Assembly (NCBI GenBank): GCA_963779685.1
Contig: CAVZZG010000003.1
Coordinates: forward strand, 1,054,001 to 1,118,000
Direction of reading: 5' to 3'
Source of the DNA: CAVZZG01 sp963779685
Lineage (GTDB): Bacteria > Actinomycetota > Thermoleophilia > Gaiellales > F1-60-MAGs149
DNA length: 64,000 bases
Part shown: in pieces, positions 8,141 to 17,093 of the stretch
How the letters are laid out: each line of letters begins with the position of its first letter
How positions within the stretch are numbered: the stretch's first letter is position 1
The notes under the pieces: model-generated
What the model was told of the DNA's origin: nothing
What the model saw: the letters and a program-made list of their open reading frames with translations, nothing else
Database searches by the model: none
Position numbers and translations under genes: made by a program

Positions 8141-9111
8141 TCCCCCTGCTCGAGGTGGCCGGGACGCCCGCCGCAGTCGGCGAGCAGATCGGCGAGGCCT
8201 GCCGCGGCCAGCTGATCGACGAGATCGCGGCCACCGCCGACCTGGCCCGGTTGCGCGAGCGCGTCAGGCCGTTCGACGCCGCCATGCGGACGTACCTTCC
8301 CCGGGTCGCCGACGAGGTGGACGGGTGCGCGAGGGGTGCCGGCGTGGACCCCGTCGACCTTGTGGTCTACGCCACCGAGGAGCTGTACGGCGGCTGCACG
8401 GACGTCGCCGCCCGCCCCCCGGCGACGGCCGGCGACGTGATCGTCGCCCACACCAACGATCTCCACTGGTCGGTCGAGGACCGGCTGGTGGCGATCCACC
8501 GGCGGGTCGAGGGCGAACCCGAGCTGTTCACCATCGGCGTCGGGCCGTTCCTGTCGGCCGGGATGAACGGGGCTGGGCTCGCGCTCGGCGGCAATCAGCT
8601 GGACGCGAACGACGAGCGCCCCGGCATCCCCCGCCTGCTCCTCGTCCGGGCGCTGCTGGCCGAGGAGACGAGCGCCGGCGCGCTGGCCGTCGCACTGCAC
8701 CCGCAGCGGGCGTCGTCGTACAACAACCTCATCGCGCACCGCGACGGCACGCTGGTGAACGTGGAGGCCTCGGCGACGGCGGTGCGGCTGCTGGAAGCCG
8801 AGGATGGCACGACGGCGCACTCCAACCACTACACGGCACCCGAGATGGAGCGCTACGAGCTCGACCCGGAGGGCATCGCCGACTCGCGGGCCCGCCTCGA
8901 GTGCGGCCGGGCGAGGCTGGCCGCGGCCGACCGCCCGATCGGCGAGGACGCGCTCCTCGACATGCTCTGCGACCCGGGCATCAGCCGAAGCGAGCCCGGC
9001 GACGGCGGCACCCGGACGGTCTTCTGGTGCGTCATGAACCCGTCCCAGGGCCGCATCCACTACGGAAAGGGCCGGCCATCAGGACGTCTCGTGCAGCAGT
9101 TCTGCTTCTAG
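8137..9111 (+). CDS. C45 family autoproteolytic acyltransferase/hydrolase
   Basis: 324 residues from GTG 8137. It resembles the isopenicillin-N acyltransferase-like (peptidase C45, Ntn hydrolase) family: an N-terminal helical region, then the maturation site EELYGGCTDVAA, where cleavage before Cys87 would free the N-terminal nucleophile of the beta chain, followed by VIVAHTNDLHW and FTIGVGPFLSAGMNGAGLAL. Late motifs AHSNHY and NPSQGRIHYGKG match as well. Members cleave or form amide bonds on small molecules; the substrate is unknown. It is coupled to yceH by a GTGA overlap, and its 3' end overlaps the start region of the lipoprotein gene by 34 bases. Confidence 0.78.
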   Translation: MIPLLEVAGTPAAVGEQIGEACRGQLIDEIAATADLARLRERVRPFDAAMRTYLPRVADEVDGCARGAGVDPVDLVVYATEELYGGCTDVAARPPATAGDVIVAHTNDLHWSVEDRLVAIHRRVEGEPELFTIGVGPFLSAGMNGAGLALGGNQLDANDERPGIPRLLLVRALLAEETSAGALAVALHPQRASSYNNLIAHRDGTLVNVEASATAVRLLEAEDGTTAHSNHYTAPEMERYELDPEGIADSRARLECGRARLAAADRPIGEDALLDMLCDPGISRSEPGDGGTRTVFWCVMNPSQGRIHYGKGRPSGRLVQQFCF

Positions 9112-9671
9112 CCGCCGCCGCGACGGCCTGCGGAGGAGGCGGCACCTCGACGTCGGCGACCTCGTCCGCGCCGCCCACCCAGCCCGCGGCGTCGTCGGCG
9201 AGCACCGGAGCGGGCCCGGTGGTGCTGCAGGCCGCCGGCCCGGCTGCGCCAGGCGGCAAACCCGTGCGCGGGATCACGTGCGAGAACCAGGAGTTCGCCA
9301 AGATCCACATCCACACGGGCCTGGTGATCTTCCTCCACGGCCAGCAGGTCGTCGTGCCCGCCTACATCGGGATCTTCGATGACAGCTGCCTCTACTGGCT
9401 GCACACCCACGACGACTCCGGCGCCATGCACATCGAGTCGCCCTCGAAGACGCGCGTCTTCACCCTCGGCGACTTCTTCGCCGTGTGGGGCTACTCGCTC
9501 TCCTCGACGGACATCGCCGGCGTCTCCGCGACCGTGCACGCCTGGGTCGCAGGCACGCCCTTCACCGGCGATCCGGCGACGATACCGCTCGTCAACGCCC
9601 AGACGATCGTCCTATCGGACACCGACATCCCCGTCGACCAGCTGCCGGTCGTCGACGTCTCGGGCCTCTAG
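9078..9671 (+). CDS. Secreted lipoprotein of unknown function, apparent ATC start
   Basis: The frame ending at TAG 9669-9671 encodes a lipoprotein: a hydrophobic stretch AAVLLLAAAATAC (lipobox, lipidated Cys) followed by a Gly/Ser/Thr/Pro-rich linker and a beta-rich domain with EFAKIHIHTGLVIFLHGQQV and YWLHTHDDSGAMHIESP. Its His-rich pattern hints at metal binding. No ATG, GTG or TTG lies at the expected place. ATC at 9078 sits 6 bases after GGAAAGGG and would give a perfect signal peptide (MRTSRAAVLLL), while GTG 9027 would add 17 residues without a ribosome site. Function unknown. Its stop shares CTAG with the stop of the convergent metallopeptidase gene. Confidence 0.65.
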   Translation: MRTSRAAVLLLAAAATACGGGGTSTSATSSAPPTQPAASSASTGAGPVVLQAAGPAAPGGKPVRGITCENQEFAKIHIHTGLVIFLHGQQVVVPAYIGIFDDSCLYWLHTHDDSGAMHIESPSKTRVFTLGDFFAVWGYSLSSTDIAGVSATVHAWVAGTPFTGDPATIPLVNAQTIVLSDTDIPVDQLPVVDVSGL

Positions 9672-10333
9672 CGGTTGCCGAGCAGGGCCATGAAGTAGGC
9701 GAGCTGGGCGATGGCTGCGAGTGCACCGGCGACGTACGTCATGGCCGCGGCCGTCAGCACGTTGCGCGAGCCCTCGGCGACCTGCGGGTTGGCGAAGAAG
9801 CCGAGCGCCTGGAGCTGCTTCCGGGCGCGGGCCGACGCGTTGAGCTCGATCGGCAGGGTGACGATCTGGAACAGCACCGCCACCGAATACAGCGCCACGC
9901 CGACCGCGACCAGCCCCGTCGCGTGCAGGATGAACCCGCCGAACACGAGCGGCATGAACAGGTTCGAGACCAGGCCCACCGGGCGCGCGAGCGCGGTGCG
10001 CGCCCTGAAGAGCGCCATGCCCTTCGCGTGCTGGATGGCGTGGCCGACCTCGTGGGCGGAAACGGAGACGGCGGCCACTGAGCGTGAGTTCGCGACGTCG
10101 GCCGACAGCCGGATCACGCGATCGCGCGGGTCGTAGTGGTCGGACAGCTGGCCGGGGACGACCTCGATCGGGACGCTCGAGAGGCCGTTGGCGTCGAGGA
10201 TCTGGCGGGCGACGTGGGCACCGGTGTCGAAGCCCGAGTCGACCTGGCTCCAGCGGGAGAACGAGCGCTTCACCCACGACTGCGCCGCCAGCCCGATCAG
10301 GAGCGGAATGACGAAGTAGTAGAGGTAATTCAT
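9668..10333 (-). CDS. YugP-type membrane zinc metallopeptidase (Zn_peptidase_2)
   Basis: 221 residues. An N-terminal membrane segment is followed by SQVDSGFDTGAHVARQILDANGL and the zinc site VSVSAHEVGHAIQHA (HExxH), then three more hydrophobic segments in the C-terminal half. This is the YugP/PF04298 arrangement; the physiological substrate of the family is not known. ATG 10333 overlaps the stop of the acyl-CoA synthetase gene by ATGA, so it is co-translated with the fatty/organic-acid operon despite having no obvious metabolic link to it. Its stop codon shares CTAG with the convergent lipoprotein. Confidence 0.85.
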   Translation of the reverse strand: MNYLYYFVIPLLIGLAAQSWVKRSFSRWSQVDSGFDTGAHVARQILDANGLSSVPIEVVPGQLSDHYDPRDRVIRLSADVANSRSVAAVSVSAHEVGHAIQHAKGMALFRARTALARPVGLVSNLFMPLVFGGFILHATGLVAVGVALYSVAVLFQIVTLPIELNASARARKQLQALGFFANPQVAEGSRNVLTAAAMTYVAGALAAIAQLAYFMALLGNR

Positions 10334-12399
10334 ACCTGCATGGTCGCACGAATAACGCGCGCATCAAGTGCCGTGACGCCCTCGGCGGTGGCACGGAGCG
10401 GGTTGACCTCCACCTCCGCGATGTCGGGCCGGCCGCACAGCAGATCGCCGACGGCGACGGCGACCCGGGCGATGCCGTCGACGTCCACCGCCGCCGCCCC
10501 CCGCACGCCGGCCAGCAGCGGCCAGCAGCGCAGCTCGCGCAGGAGTCCGGCGACGTGGGACGGGTGCACGGGGGCCAGGGCGACGGCGACATCGTCGAGC
10601 ACCTCGACGAAGATGCCGCCGGCTCCCACCAGCACCACGGGCCCGAAGCACGGGTCGCGGCGCGCGCCGACCACGAGATCGACTCCGGGCCCGCTCATGG
10701 CCTCCACCCAGATGCCGTCCAGCGATCGTGCCAGTCGTTCTCGCATCTCCTCGGCCGCGGCCACGGCTTGCAGCGGCGTCGCCAGCCCGAGCACGACGCC
10801 CCCGGCCTCGGTCTTGTGGATGAGCTCCGGCGACACCGCCTTCAGCGCCACCGGCCCGCCGATCCGGGAGGCGATCGCGGCCACGTCGTCCTCGTCGGCG
10901 GCCAGCCCGCCCTCCGGGAACTCGACGCCCATCTCCTGCAGCAGGGCGCGCGCCTCCGGGTACGTGGCCCGCTCGAGCGGGGTCGCGGGTGCGGTCCCGG
11001 CCGCGCGAGCGGGCGCCGGCGGATGCGGCACGAGCGCCAGCATGGCATCGACGGCACGCTCGACATGCTCGAACGCCGGCACGCGCAGGCGCCGGAGCTC
11101 GGCGATGGCGGGCATCCCGGCGATCACCTGCATCGACTGCACGATCACCGGCTTCGCCGATGCGTCGCGGAGCGCTGCGATGCGGCCGGCGACGTCGAGC
11201 TCGATCCGCCCCATCTCCTCTGTGTAGCCCGCGTAGCCGCCGAAGTAGCCGGTGTACAGCACGGCGTCGATACCCGGATCGTCGATCAGGGCGGCGCCGA
11301 TGCGCTCGAACACCTCGACGTCCTCCTCGGCCATGCCCGCCAGGTCGATCGGGTTGACCGGCTGGGAGTTGCGCAGCTCGGGGCGGATCCGCTCCGCCGT
11401 CTCCGCCGCCAGCGGCACCACCTCGAACCCCGCGTCTACGAGCAGATCGGCCGCCACGACCCCGTGCCCGCCGCCGTCGGCGACCACCGCCACCGAGCGC
11501 CGCGCGATGCGGCCCCCGCCCAGCAGGGCGCACGCGCGATCGACGATCTCGCCGGGCGATCGCACGAGGATGCCGCCGCCGTCCCGCACCGCCGCCGCGA
11601 ACACCCGCGAGGAGCCTGCGAGCGACCCCGTGTGCGACAGCGCCGCGCGGGCGCCGATCTCCGACCGGCCCGCCTTGAGGACGAGCGCGGGCTTGCCGGC
11701 ATCGCTGAGGCGCCGCAGCGCGGCGACGAACGCGTCGCCGTCGCCCGGGTCCTCCACGTAGGCAGCGGCGACCATGGTGGCCTCGTGGTCGGCGAAGCTC
11801 GCGAGCACGTCGGCGACGCCGATGTCGGCCTGGTTCCCCACCGACACCAGGCGCGCGAAGCCGAGGCCGACGTGCTCGAGCTGCATCCCGATCTCGAGCG
11901 CCAGGTTGCCGCTCTGGCTGGCCAGCGAGAAGGGCCCGCGGGGCGCACGGGCGCCGCCGGAGGCGTTCAGCCCGCTGCCGGTGTCGATCAGGCCGAGGCA
12001 GTTGGGGCCGAGCAGGACCGCGCCCGCCTCCCGTACCTGCGCCGCCATCCGCCGCTCGATCTCGAGCCCCTCCTCGCCGCCCTCGCCGAATCCCGCCGCT
12101 ATCACGACGATCGCCCGCGCCCCGACCGCGAGGGCGTCGGAGACGGACTGCGCGGCGGCGGCGGCGGGCACCGCCACCAGTACCAGCTCGGGCGCGACCG
12201 GCAGCTCCTCGAGCGAGGTGTAGGCGGTCTGCCCGTGGAGCTCGCCGCCGCGCCGGTTGATCAGGAAGATGTCGGGCCGGCGCTCCTCGGCGAGCAGCCC
12301 GATGGCCATCCAACCCCCCCACTTCGCCCGGTCCTCGGAGGCGCCCACGAGGGCCACGGTCCGCGGTGCGAAGAGGGGCTGGAGATCGCGCTCCGTCAC
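10330..12399 (-). CDS. ADP-forming acyl-CoA synthetase (fused alpha-beta, acetate--CoA ligase family)
   Basis: 689 residues from GTG 12399 (VTERDLQPLFAPRTVALVGAS). Domains in order: CoA-binding Rossmann domain (TVALVGASEDRAKWGGW), succinyl-CoA-synthetase-like flavodoxin domain with SLASQSGNLALEIG and the phospho-His region ALSHTGSLAGSS, then an ATP-grasp beta part (residues about 470-689; ALKAVSPELIHKTEAGGV and a C-terminal VEVNPLRA). Such fused enzymes interconvert acyl-CoA + ADP + Pi with acid + CoA + ATP. It follows the acyl-CoA dehydrogenase by a GTGA overlap. A second, diverged paralogue is encoded in the same operon. Confidence 0.85.
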   Translation of the reverse strand: MTERDLQPLFAPRTVALVGASEDRAKWGGWMAIGLLAEERRPDIFLINRRGGELHGQTAYTSLEELPVAPELVLVAVPAAAAAQSVSDALAVGARAIVVIAAGFGEGGEEGLEIERRMAAQVREAGAVLLGPNCLGLIDTGSGLNASGGARAPRGPFSLASQSGNLALEIGMQLEHVGLGFARLVSVGNQADIGVADVLASFADHEATMVAAAYVEDPGDGDAFVAALRRLSDAGKPALVLKAGRSEIGARAALSHTGSLAGSSRVFAAAVRDGGGILVRSPGEIVDRACALLGGGRIARRSVAVVADGGGHGVVAADLLVDAGFEVVPLAAETAERIRPELRNSQPVNPIDLAGMAEEDVEVFERIGAALIDDPGIDAVLYTGYFGGYAGYTEEMGRIELDVAGRIAALRDASAKPVIVQSMQVIAGMPAIAELRRLRVPAFEHVERAVDAMLALVPHPPAPARAAGTAPATPLERATYPEARALLQEMGVEFPEGGLAADEDDVAAIASRIGGPVALKAVSPELIHKTEAGGVVLGLATPLQAVAAAEEMRERLARSLDGIWVEAMSGPGVDLVVGARRDPCFGPVVLVGAGGIFVEVLDDVAVALAPVHPSHVAGLLRELRCWPLLAGVRGAAAVDVDGIARVAVAVGDLLCGRPDIAEVEVNPLRATAEGVTALDARVIRATMQV

Positions 12400-13574
12400 G
12401 GGCCGACCATCCGCTCGACGCCGCGCCGCTCGAGCCCCCGGGCCACGATCAGGCGCTGGATCTCGCTCGTCCCCTCCCAGATCCGGTCGACGCGGAGCTC
12501 GCGCCAGAGCCGCTCGGCGGCGGTGGTGCGCATGTAACCGCGACCGCCGTAGGCCTGGACGCAGCGGTCGGCGAGGCGGTTGGCGGCCTCCGAGCAGAAC
12601 AACTTGGCCATCGCCGCCTTGCCATGGGCGAGCTTCGGGTCGGTGCCCTCGTCGATCAGCTGGGCGACGTTGTAGGTGAGCAGCCGCCCGGCCAGGCAGT
12701 CGGCGGCGGAGTCGGCCAGCGGGAAGCTGATGCCCTGGTGGTCGTAGATCCGCTGACCGCCCTGGACGCGGTCGATCGACCAGCCGACCGTATCGACCAG
12801 CAGGCGGCGCATGGCACCGACGCAACGGGCGGCGATGTGGATGCGCTCCTCGACGAACCACATGTTCTGCAGCTCGTTGCCACGACCGATCATGCCGGGC
12901 CCGCCGAGCACCTGCGATTCGGGCACCTCGCAGTCGAACAGGATCGTGGGATGGCCGTGCGGGTAGTTGTGGGTGAACGGCGGGTCATCGAGGAACGTGA
13001 TGCCCGGGGTCGAGCGGTCGACCAGGAAGAGCGTGGGCAGGCGGTCGTCCCCGTCGAGGACGTTCACCATCACGATGTAGAAGTCGGCGGCGTCACCGGT
13101 GGTGACGAACCACTTCTCGGTCTGGATGCGGAAGCCGCCGCCGGTCCGCACCGCAGTGCCGGCGATGCCCGAGGCGTCGGATCCGGCGTCGCGTTCCGTG
13201 ACGGCGTACGCGTCGGCCCGCTCACCCCGCAGCGCGGGCTTGAGGTAGGTCTCGACCTGCTCGGGCGTGCCGAGTGCGAGCACGTTGTAGGCCCCGGCGG
13301 AGTTCCACGAGATGGCGTTGGTGTGGCGCCCGAGCTCCTCGTGGACGATGCACTGCTCGAGCATCGTCCAGCCCTGGCCGCCGACGTCGACGGCGTGGTT
13401 GCCACCGACCATCCCGAGCTCCACGGCGGTCTGCATGACGTGGCGGCGGTCGGCTTCCGGCAGCCGGCCGAGGGCGCGCTCGGCCTTCTCCTCGAGCGGT
13501 ATCAGCACCTCGTCCACCCAGCGGGCGGCACGGGTTCGCAGCTCTGACTGGGCGGGTGTGAGCGCGAAGTCCAT
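12396..13574 (-). CDS. Acyl-CoA dehydrogenase
   Basis: 392 residues from ATG 13574. The start MDFALTPAQSELRTRAARWV and the overall length fit the FAD-dependent acyl-CoA dehydrogenase family. Visible landmarks: AVTERDAGSDASGIAGTAVRTGGGF and EKWFVTTGDAADFYIV for FAD/substrate binding, VQAYGGRGYM, and RIWEGTSEIQRLIVARGL with the catalytic-type Glu in EGTSEI. It introduces a trans-2 double bond in an acyl-CoA, passing electrons to ETF. The gene overlaps the enoyl-CoA hydratase stop by one base (TGATG) and the following synthetase by GTGA. Chain specificity cannot be told. Confidence 0.9.
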   Translation of the reverse strand: MDFALTPAQSELRTRAARWVDEVLIPLEEKAERALGRLPEADRRHVMQTAVELGMVGGNHAVDVGGQGWTMLEQCIVHEELGRHTNAISWNSAGAYNVLALGTPEQVETYLKPALRGERADAYAVTERDAGSDASGIAGTAVRTGGGFRIQTEKWFVTTGDAADFYIVMVNVLDGDDRLPTLFLVDRSTPGITFLDDPPFTHNYPHGHPTILFDCEVPESQVLGGPGMIGRGNELQNMWFVEERIHIAARCVGAMRRLLVDTVGWSIDRVQGGQRIYDHQGISFPLADSAADCLAGRLLTYNVAQLIDEGTDPKLAHGKAAMAKLFCSEAANRLADRCVQAYGGRGYMRTTAAERLWRELRVDRIWEGTSEIQRLIVARGLERRGVERMVGP

Positions 13575-14410
13575 CAGGCCGCCCCGTGCCCGAGGGTGCC
13601 GAGCACCTCGCCGTAGCGCTCGTCGCGCCAGGCCAGCGCGGCCTTCAGGCCGGCGGTGCGCACGAGGTCGTCGAAGGCGTTCTGCTCGGGCGTGCCGGCG
13701 CCGTTGAGGATCGCCGACAGGTCGAGGTTGGCCTCGACCGCCTCGGCGAGTCCCATGCACAGGTACGCGCGGTTGAGGGCGATCTTGGTCAGCTTCAGCA
13801 CCGCCAGCGGCGTCGGCGCGATCCGCGCCACGAGCTTCGAGACCTCGGCATCGATCTCGTCGGCGGGGATCACGCGGTTGACGAGGCCGATCCGGAGCGC
13901 CTCGTCGGCATCGACGGTGTCGCCCGTGAAGAGCAGCTCGCGGGTCTTGCGCTGGCCGAGCACGAACGGCATCAGCAGCGCCACGGGCCCCGAGCCGTAC
14001 CTGATCTCCGGCTCGCCGAAGCGCGCGTCGGGCGTGCAGACGAGTAGGTCGGCGGCCATCGCCACCTCCAGCCCTCCGGCGATGCACCAGCCCTGGGCGA
14101 TGCAGATCGTCGGCTTCTCCAGCCGCCACAGCTTCATGGTCATGTCCACGTCGGCCGCCAGCTCGTCGCGCCATGCGGGAACGCTCGAGATCGCCGCCGA
14201 GGCCTCCTCGGAGAGGTCGTAGCCCGCCGAGAACGCCCGCCCGTTCGCCCGCAGCACGACCACCCGGACCTCGTCGTCGGCGGCCGCGCGGTCGAAGCAC
14301 GCCGACAGGGCATCGCGCAGTTCGTGGCTGATGGCATTCAGCTTGTCGGGCCGGTTCAGCGTGATCCACGCCGAGGGGCCGCGGATCTCGTAGAGCACGG
14401 AGTCGGTCAC
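13574..14410 (-). CDS. Enoyl-CoA hydratase/isomerase (crotonase) family protein
   Basis: 278 residues from GTG 14410. Crotonase landmarks: AWITLNRPDKLNAIS, the first oxyanion-hole block NGRAFSAGYDLSE, and the second AQGWCIAGGLEVAMAADLL with DARFGEPEIRYGSGP in place of the usual active-site Glu region. It should hydrate, isomerise or cleave an acyl-CoA. Its place between an acyl-CoA dehydrogenase and two ADP-forming synthetases supports a complete activation-dehydrogenation-hydration sequence. Overlaps: GTGA with the upstream synthetase gene, TGATG with the dehydrogenase. Confidence 0.88.
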   Translation of the reverse strand: MTDSVLYEIRGPSAWITLNRPDKLNAISHELRDALSACFDRAAADDEVRVVVLRANGRAFSAGYDLSEEASAAISSVPAWRDELAADVDMTMKLWRLEKPTICIAQGWCIAGGLEVAMAADLLVCTPDARFGEPEIRYGSGPVALLMPFVLGQRKTRELLFTGDTVDADEALRIGLVNRVIPADEIDAEVSKLVARIAPTPLAVLKLTKIALNRAYLCMGLAEAVEANLDLSAILNGAGTPEQNAFDDLVRTAGLKAALAWRDERYGEVLGTLGHGAA

Positions 14411-16422
14411 GGGTCCTCCAGGACGAGCAGGGCGTCGAGCGCGACGGCCTCGCCGTCGTGGACGCGGAGCGGGTTGACATCGATCTCACGGATCCGGGGA
14501 TGGCCGTCGGCGGCGTCGCCGAGCGCAACCACGACGCGCGCGACGGCGGCCACACCGGCGTCGTCGAGCCGGCGCGCCACGGGCGCCACGCTCCGCACCA
14601 GCGCTTCGGCGTCGGCCTGGGTGAGCGGCGCGAGCGCCGTGCGCGCGGACTCTCGCACGGCTTCGGCCCACGATCCGCCCACCCCCACCAGCACGGTCGG
14701 GCCGTACTGGGGGTCGCGCACCATGCCGGCCAGCACCTCCACGCCGCCGCGCAGCTCGGCGGCGACCAGCACGCGGCCGCCGCATGCCGCCGCCGCCCGC
14801 CGCACCGCCTCGGGCGTGGCGCAACCGAGGTGCACGCCACCTTCGCGCTCCTTGTGCGCCGGGCCGTCGACCTTGACCACCACCGGCAGGCCGATCGCAG
14901 CCGAGGCGGAGACGGCGGCCTCGACCGTCACCACCCGCCGCTCCTCGGGCGACGCGATCCCGTAGGCGGCCAGGAACGCCTTGGAGTCGGCCTCCGACAG
15001 CGCGCCGCCGCGGTGCGGAAGCCGCGCCACGCGCGACGTCTCGGGGCGCTCCCGCAGCCGCGGCGCCCAGCGCACGGCGGCAGCCACCGCCCGCAGCCCG
15101 GGGCCGTGGCCCTTCAACACCGGCACGCCGGCCTCGGCGCAGGTCTCGAGCACGTGGTCGGGCGGATCCGCGGTCGAGGTCGAGAGGATCGCGACGAAGG
15201 CGCCGGTCTCGCGTGAGACATCGCGAGCGAGCTCGGCCGAGAGCCGGCCGGTCTCCTCCTCGTTGTCCACGAACCGCAGCGACTGGTCGATGTTGAGCAG
15301 CACGCCATCGATGTCGGGATGGGCGGCGCAGGCGCGCGTCACCGCCGGCAGGATCTCGGACTGGTCGGCGACGGCGTAGTAGTCGAGCGGGTTGGCGGCG
15401 CCGTGGAACGGCCAGTCTGCGTCCAGCCGCGTGCGCAGGTCGTCCGGCAGCGGCGCCAGCGGGATCCCGGCGCGCTCCGCGAGGTCGGCGGCGTGCTCGC
15501 CCTCGCCGCCCGAGTTCGTGATCACGACCAGCCGCGGTCCGCGCGGTCGCCGCCCGGCCCCGAACACCTCGAGGGCCTCGAACCAGTCGCCCACATCGTC
15601 GCTGCGCACGACGCCGTAGGCACGGCACAGAGCGGTGAAGGCGGCGTCCGAGCCGGCGATGGCGCCGGAGTGGGCCATCGCCCGCTCGGCGCCGACAGCG
15701 CTCGTGCCGGTCTTGACGACCAGCACCGGCTTGCCGGCTTCCGCGGCCAGGCGGAGGGCCTCCTCGAACTCCGCGGGCCGGCGGACCGTCTCGAGCATCA
15801 TCCCGATCACGCCGGTCTCCGGCTCGGCCGCGAAGTAGGCGAGCCAGTCGGCGGCGTCGGTCGCGATCTCGTTCCCGCTCGAGACGATGGCCCGCAGCCC
15901 GAACCGCGGCCCGACGCCGACCAGCGCCTCGCCGAACGACCCCGACTCGACGACCGTCGCCACCCTGCCCGCCCGGACGGTCGGGAGGACGGTACCGATC
16001 CACGATGAGGCACCGCCCGGCACGACGACGCCCATGCAGTTGGGGCCGACCATCGCCGCGTCGTGCTCGCGGCAGAGCTCGGCCAGCCGGTCGCGGGCGG
16101 CAGCCCCGGCAGGCCCCGTCTCCGGCCCGAGGCCGGGAACGACGAAATGCCGCACGCCGGCCGCGAGTGCGTCCTCCACGCCGGCCACGGCGTTGGCCGC
16201 CCCGAGCGCCACGCAGGCGAGGTGCGGCGCGAACGGCAGCTCCGCGACGGTCGCGGCCACCGGGACGCCGGCGAACTCCCGGTGCACGGGATGCGTGCCG
16301 GCGACCGGGCACGTGTCTCGCATGCCGCGCACGAACGCCCGCGCGACCCCGCTTCGCTCGGATGCGCCGAGCACGACGGCGGACCGCGGCTCGAGGAACG
16401 CCCGCAGATCCGTCCGCAGCAT
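14407..16422 (-). CDS. ADP-forming acyl-CoA synthetase, second fused alpha-beta copy
   Basis: 671 residues from ATG 16422 (MLRTDLRAFLEPRSAVVLGAS). Same order as the other copy: CoA-binding domain, GPNCMGVVVPGG, SCS-type domain with AMAHSGAIAGSD (phospho-His position kept), and an ATP-grasp part with VVKVDGPAHKEREGGVHLG ending in IDVNPLRVHDG. The sequence has diverged widely from the first copy, so the pair are old paralogues with probably different acids as substrates, not a recent duplication. ATG overlaps the tetR stop (TGATG). It could also be a non-acetate carboxylate ligase such as a pimeloyl- or phenylacetyl-type enzyme. Confidence 0.83.
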   Translation of the reverse strand: MLRTDLRAFLEPRSAVVLGASERSGVARAFVRGMRDTCPVAGTHPVHREFAGVPVAATVAELPFAPHLACVALGAANAVAGVEDALAAGVRHFVVPGLGPETGPAGAAARDRLAELCREHDAAMVGPNCMGVVVPGGASSWIGTVLPTVRAGRVATVVESGSFGEALVGVGPRFGLRAIVSSGNEIATDAADWLAYFAAEPETGVIGMMLETVRRPAEFEEALRLAAEAGKPVLVVKTGTSAVGAERAMAHSGAIAGSDAAFTALCRAYGVVRSDDVGDWFEALEVFGAGRRPRGPRLVVITNSGGEGEHAADLAERAGIPLAPLPDDLRTRLDADWPFHGAANPLDYYAVADQSEILPAVTRACAAHPDIDGVLLNIDQSLRFVDNEEETGRLSAELARDVSRETGAFVAILSTSTADPPDHVLETCAEAGVPVLKGHGPGLRAVAAAVRWAPRLRERPETSRVARLPHRGGALSEADSKAFLAAYGIASPEERRVVTVEAAVSASAAIGLPVVVKVDGPAHKEREGGVHLGCATPEAVRRAAAACGGRVLVAAELRGGVEVLAGMVRDPQYGPTVLVGVGGSWAEAVRESARTALAPLTQADAEALVRSVAPVARRLDDAGVAAVARVVVALGDAADGHPRIREIDVNPLRVHDGEAVALDALLVLEDP

Positions 16423-17003
16423 CAGCGCGTGACCTCGAGCCCCAGTTCGTTCGCCACGGACTCGCGGATCATGACGGCGGCCGCGGCGTTGTCGATCATC
16501 TGCACGAGGATCTGCATCCCCAGTCCGTCGACGATCGCGGCGAGGCGCCGCGCGACGACGTCGGGGGCGGCGACGGCGATGCCGCGCTCGGCCGCGACCT
16601 CCTGCAGGGCGTCGCCGATCTGGACGATCCAGTCGGCGTAGGAGGCCTTCAGGGTCTCGCGGAGCCGCTCGTCGAAGACCGCCTGATTCCACATCTGGTG
16701 CCAGAGGATGGCGTTCTCCACCGCCACGTCCTCCTCGAGCACGTAGAACGCCAGCAGCGCCGTCAGCCGGCCGACGGCGTCGGTGGCGGCGGCCATGTGC
16801 GCCGCGACGCGTTCATCGGCGCGCTCGTCGGCGTACCGGAACGTCTGGTCGAGCAGGTCGGCGCGGGTCGCGAAGTAGTAGTGGACCAGCGCGGTCGAGA
16901 CGCCTGCCTCGCGCGCGACGTCGCTCATCCGAAGTCGTTCGGCACCCTGACTCGAGATCACGCGGCACGCGGCCTCGAGGAGAGCCACCATCCGATCGCT
17001 CAC
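16422..17003 (-). CDS. TetR/AcrR family transcriptional regulator
   Basis: 193 residues from GTG 17003 (VSDRMVALLEAACRVISSQG). The N-terminal helix-turn-helix reads LRMSDVAREAGVSTALVHYYFATRADLLDQTF, the TetR signature; the C-terminal ligand domain has WHQMWNQAVFDERLRETL. An upstream ATG at 17039 is possible, but it would put the palindromic operator (17014-17033) inside the coding region, so the GTG start is preferred. First gene of the acyl-CoA operon; it probably represses itself and the operon until an acyl-CoA or related ligand binds. The ligand is unknown. Confidence 0.88.
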   Translation of the reverse strand: MSDRMVALLEAACRVISSQGAERLRMSDVAREAGVSTALVHYYFATRADLLDQTFRYADERADERVAAHMAAATDAVGRLTALLAFYVLEEDVAVENAILWHQMWNQAVFDERLRETLKASYADWIVQIGDALQEVAAERGIAVAAPDVVARRLAAIVDGLGMQILVQMIDNAAAAVMIRESVANELGLEVTR

Positions 17004-17013
17004 CGCACCTCCA

Positions 17014-17033
17014 CTGACTGTTGGGACAGTCAG
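17014..17033. promoter_or_regulatory. Perfect palindromic operator, probably for the TetR regulator
   Basis: CTGACTGT-TGGG-ACAGTCAG: two 8-base arms that are exact reverse complements, with a 4-base spacer. It lies 11 bases upstream of the preferred tetR start and 61 bases upstream of the divergent PLP-enzyme start at 17094, so it can control one or both. The TGACTGTNNNNACAGTCA core resembles operators of fatty-acid-type TetR repressors. Confidence 0.7.
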
Positions 17034-17093
17034 CGCCATCGTACCGGACGGGTGCGACAGGGCGTGCCGCCGGGCCCGTACGCTGCCCGCCTG

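Noticed and set aside
9664..9675. The CTAG shared by the stops of two convergent genes as a regulatory site
   Set aside because: It is explained simply by tail-to-tail overlap of two TAG stops.
3312..12537. Very long open frames on the plus strand opposite the catabolic operons (for example 3312-4796 and 10555-12537)
   Set aside because: They are shadows: Arg/Gly/Ala-rich translations without domains, overlying well-conserved minus-strand enzymes; long antisense frames are expected at this GC.
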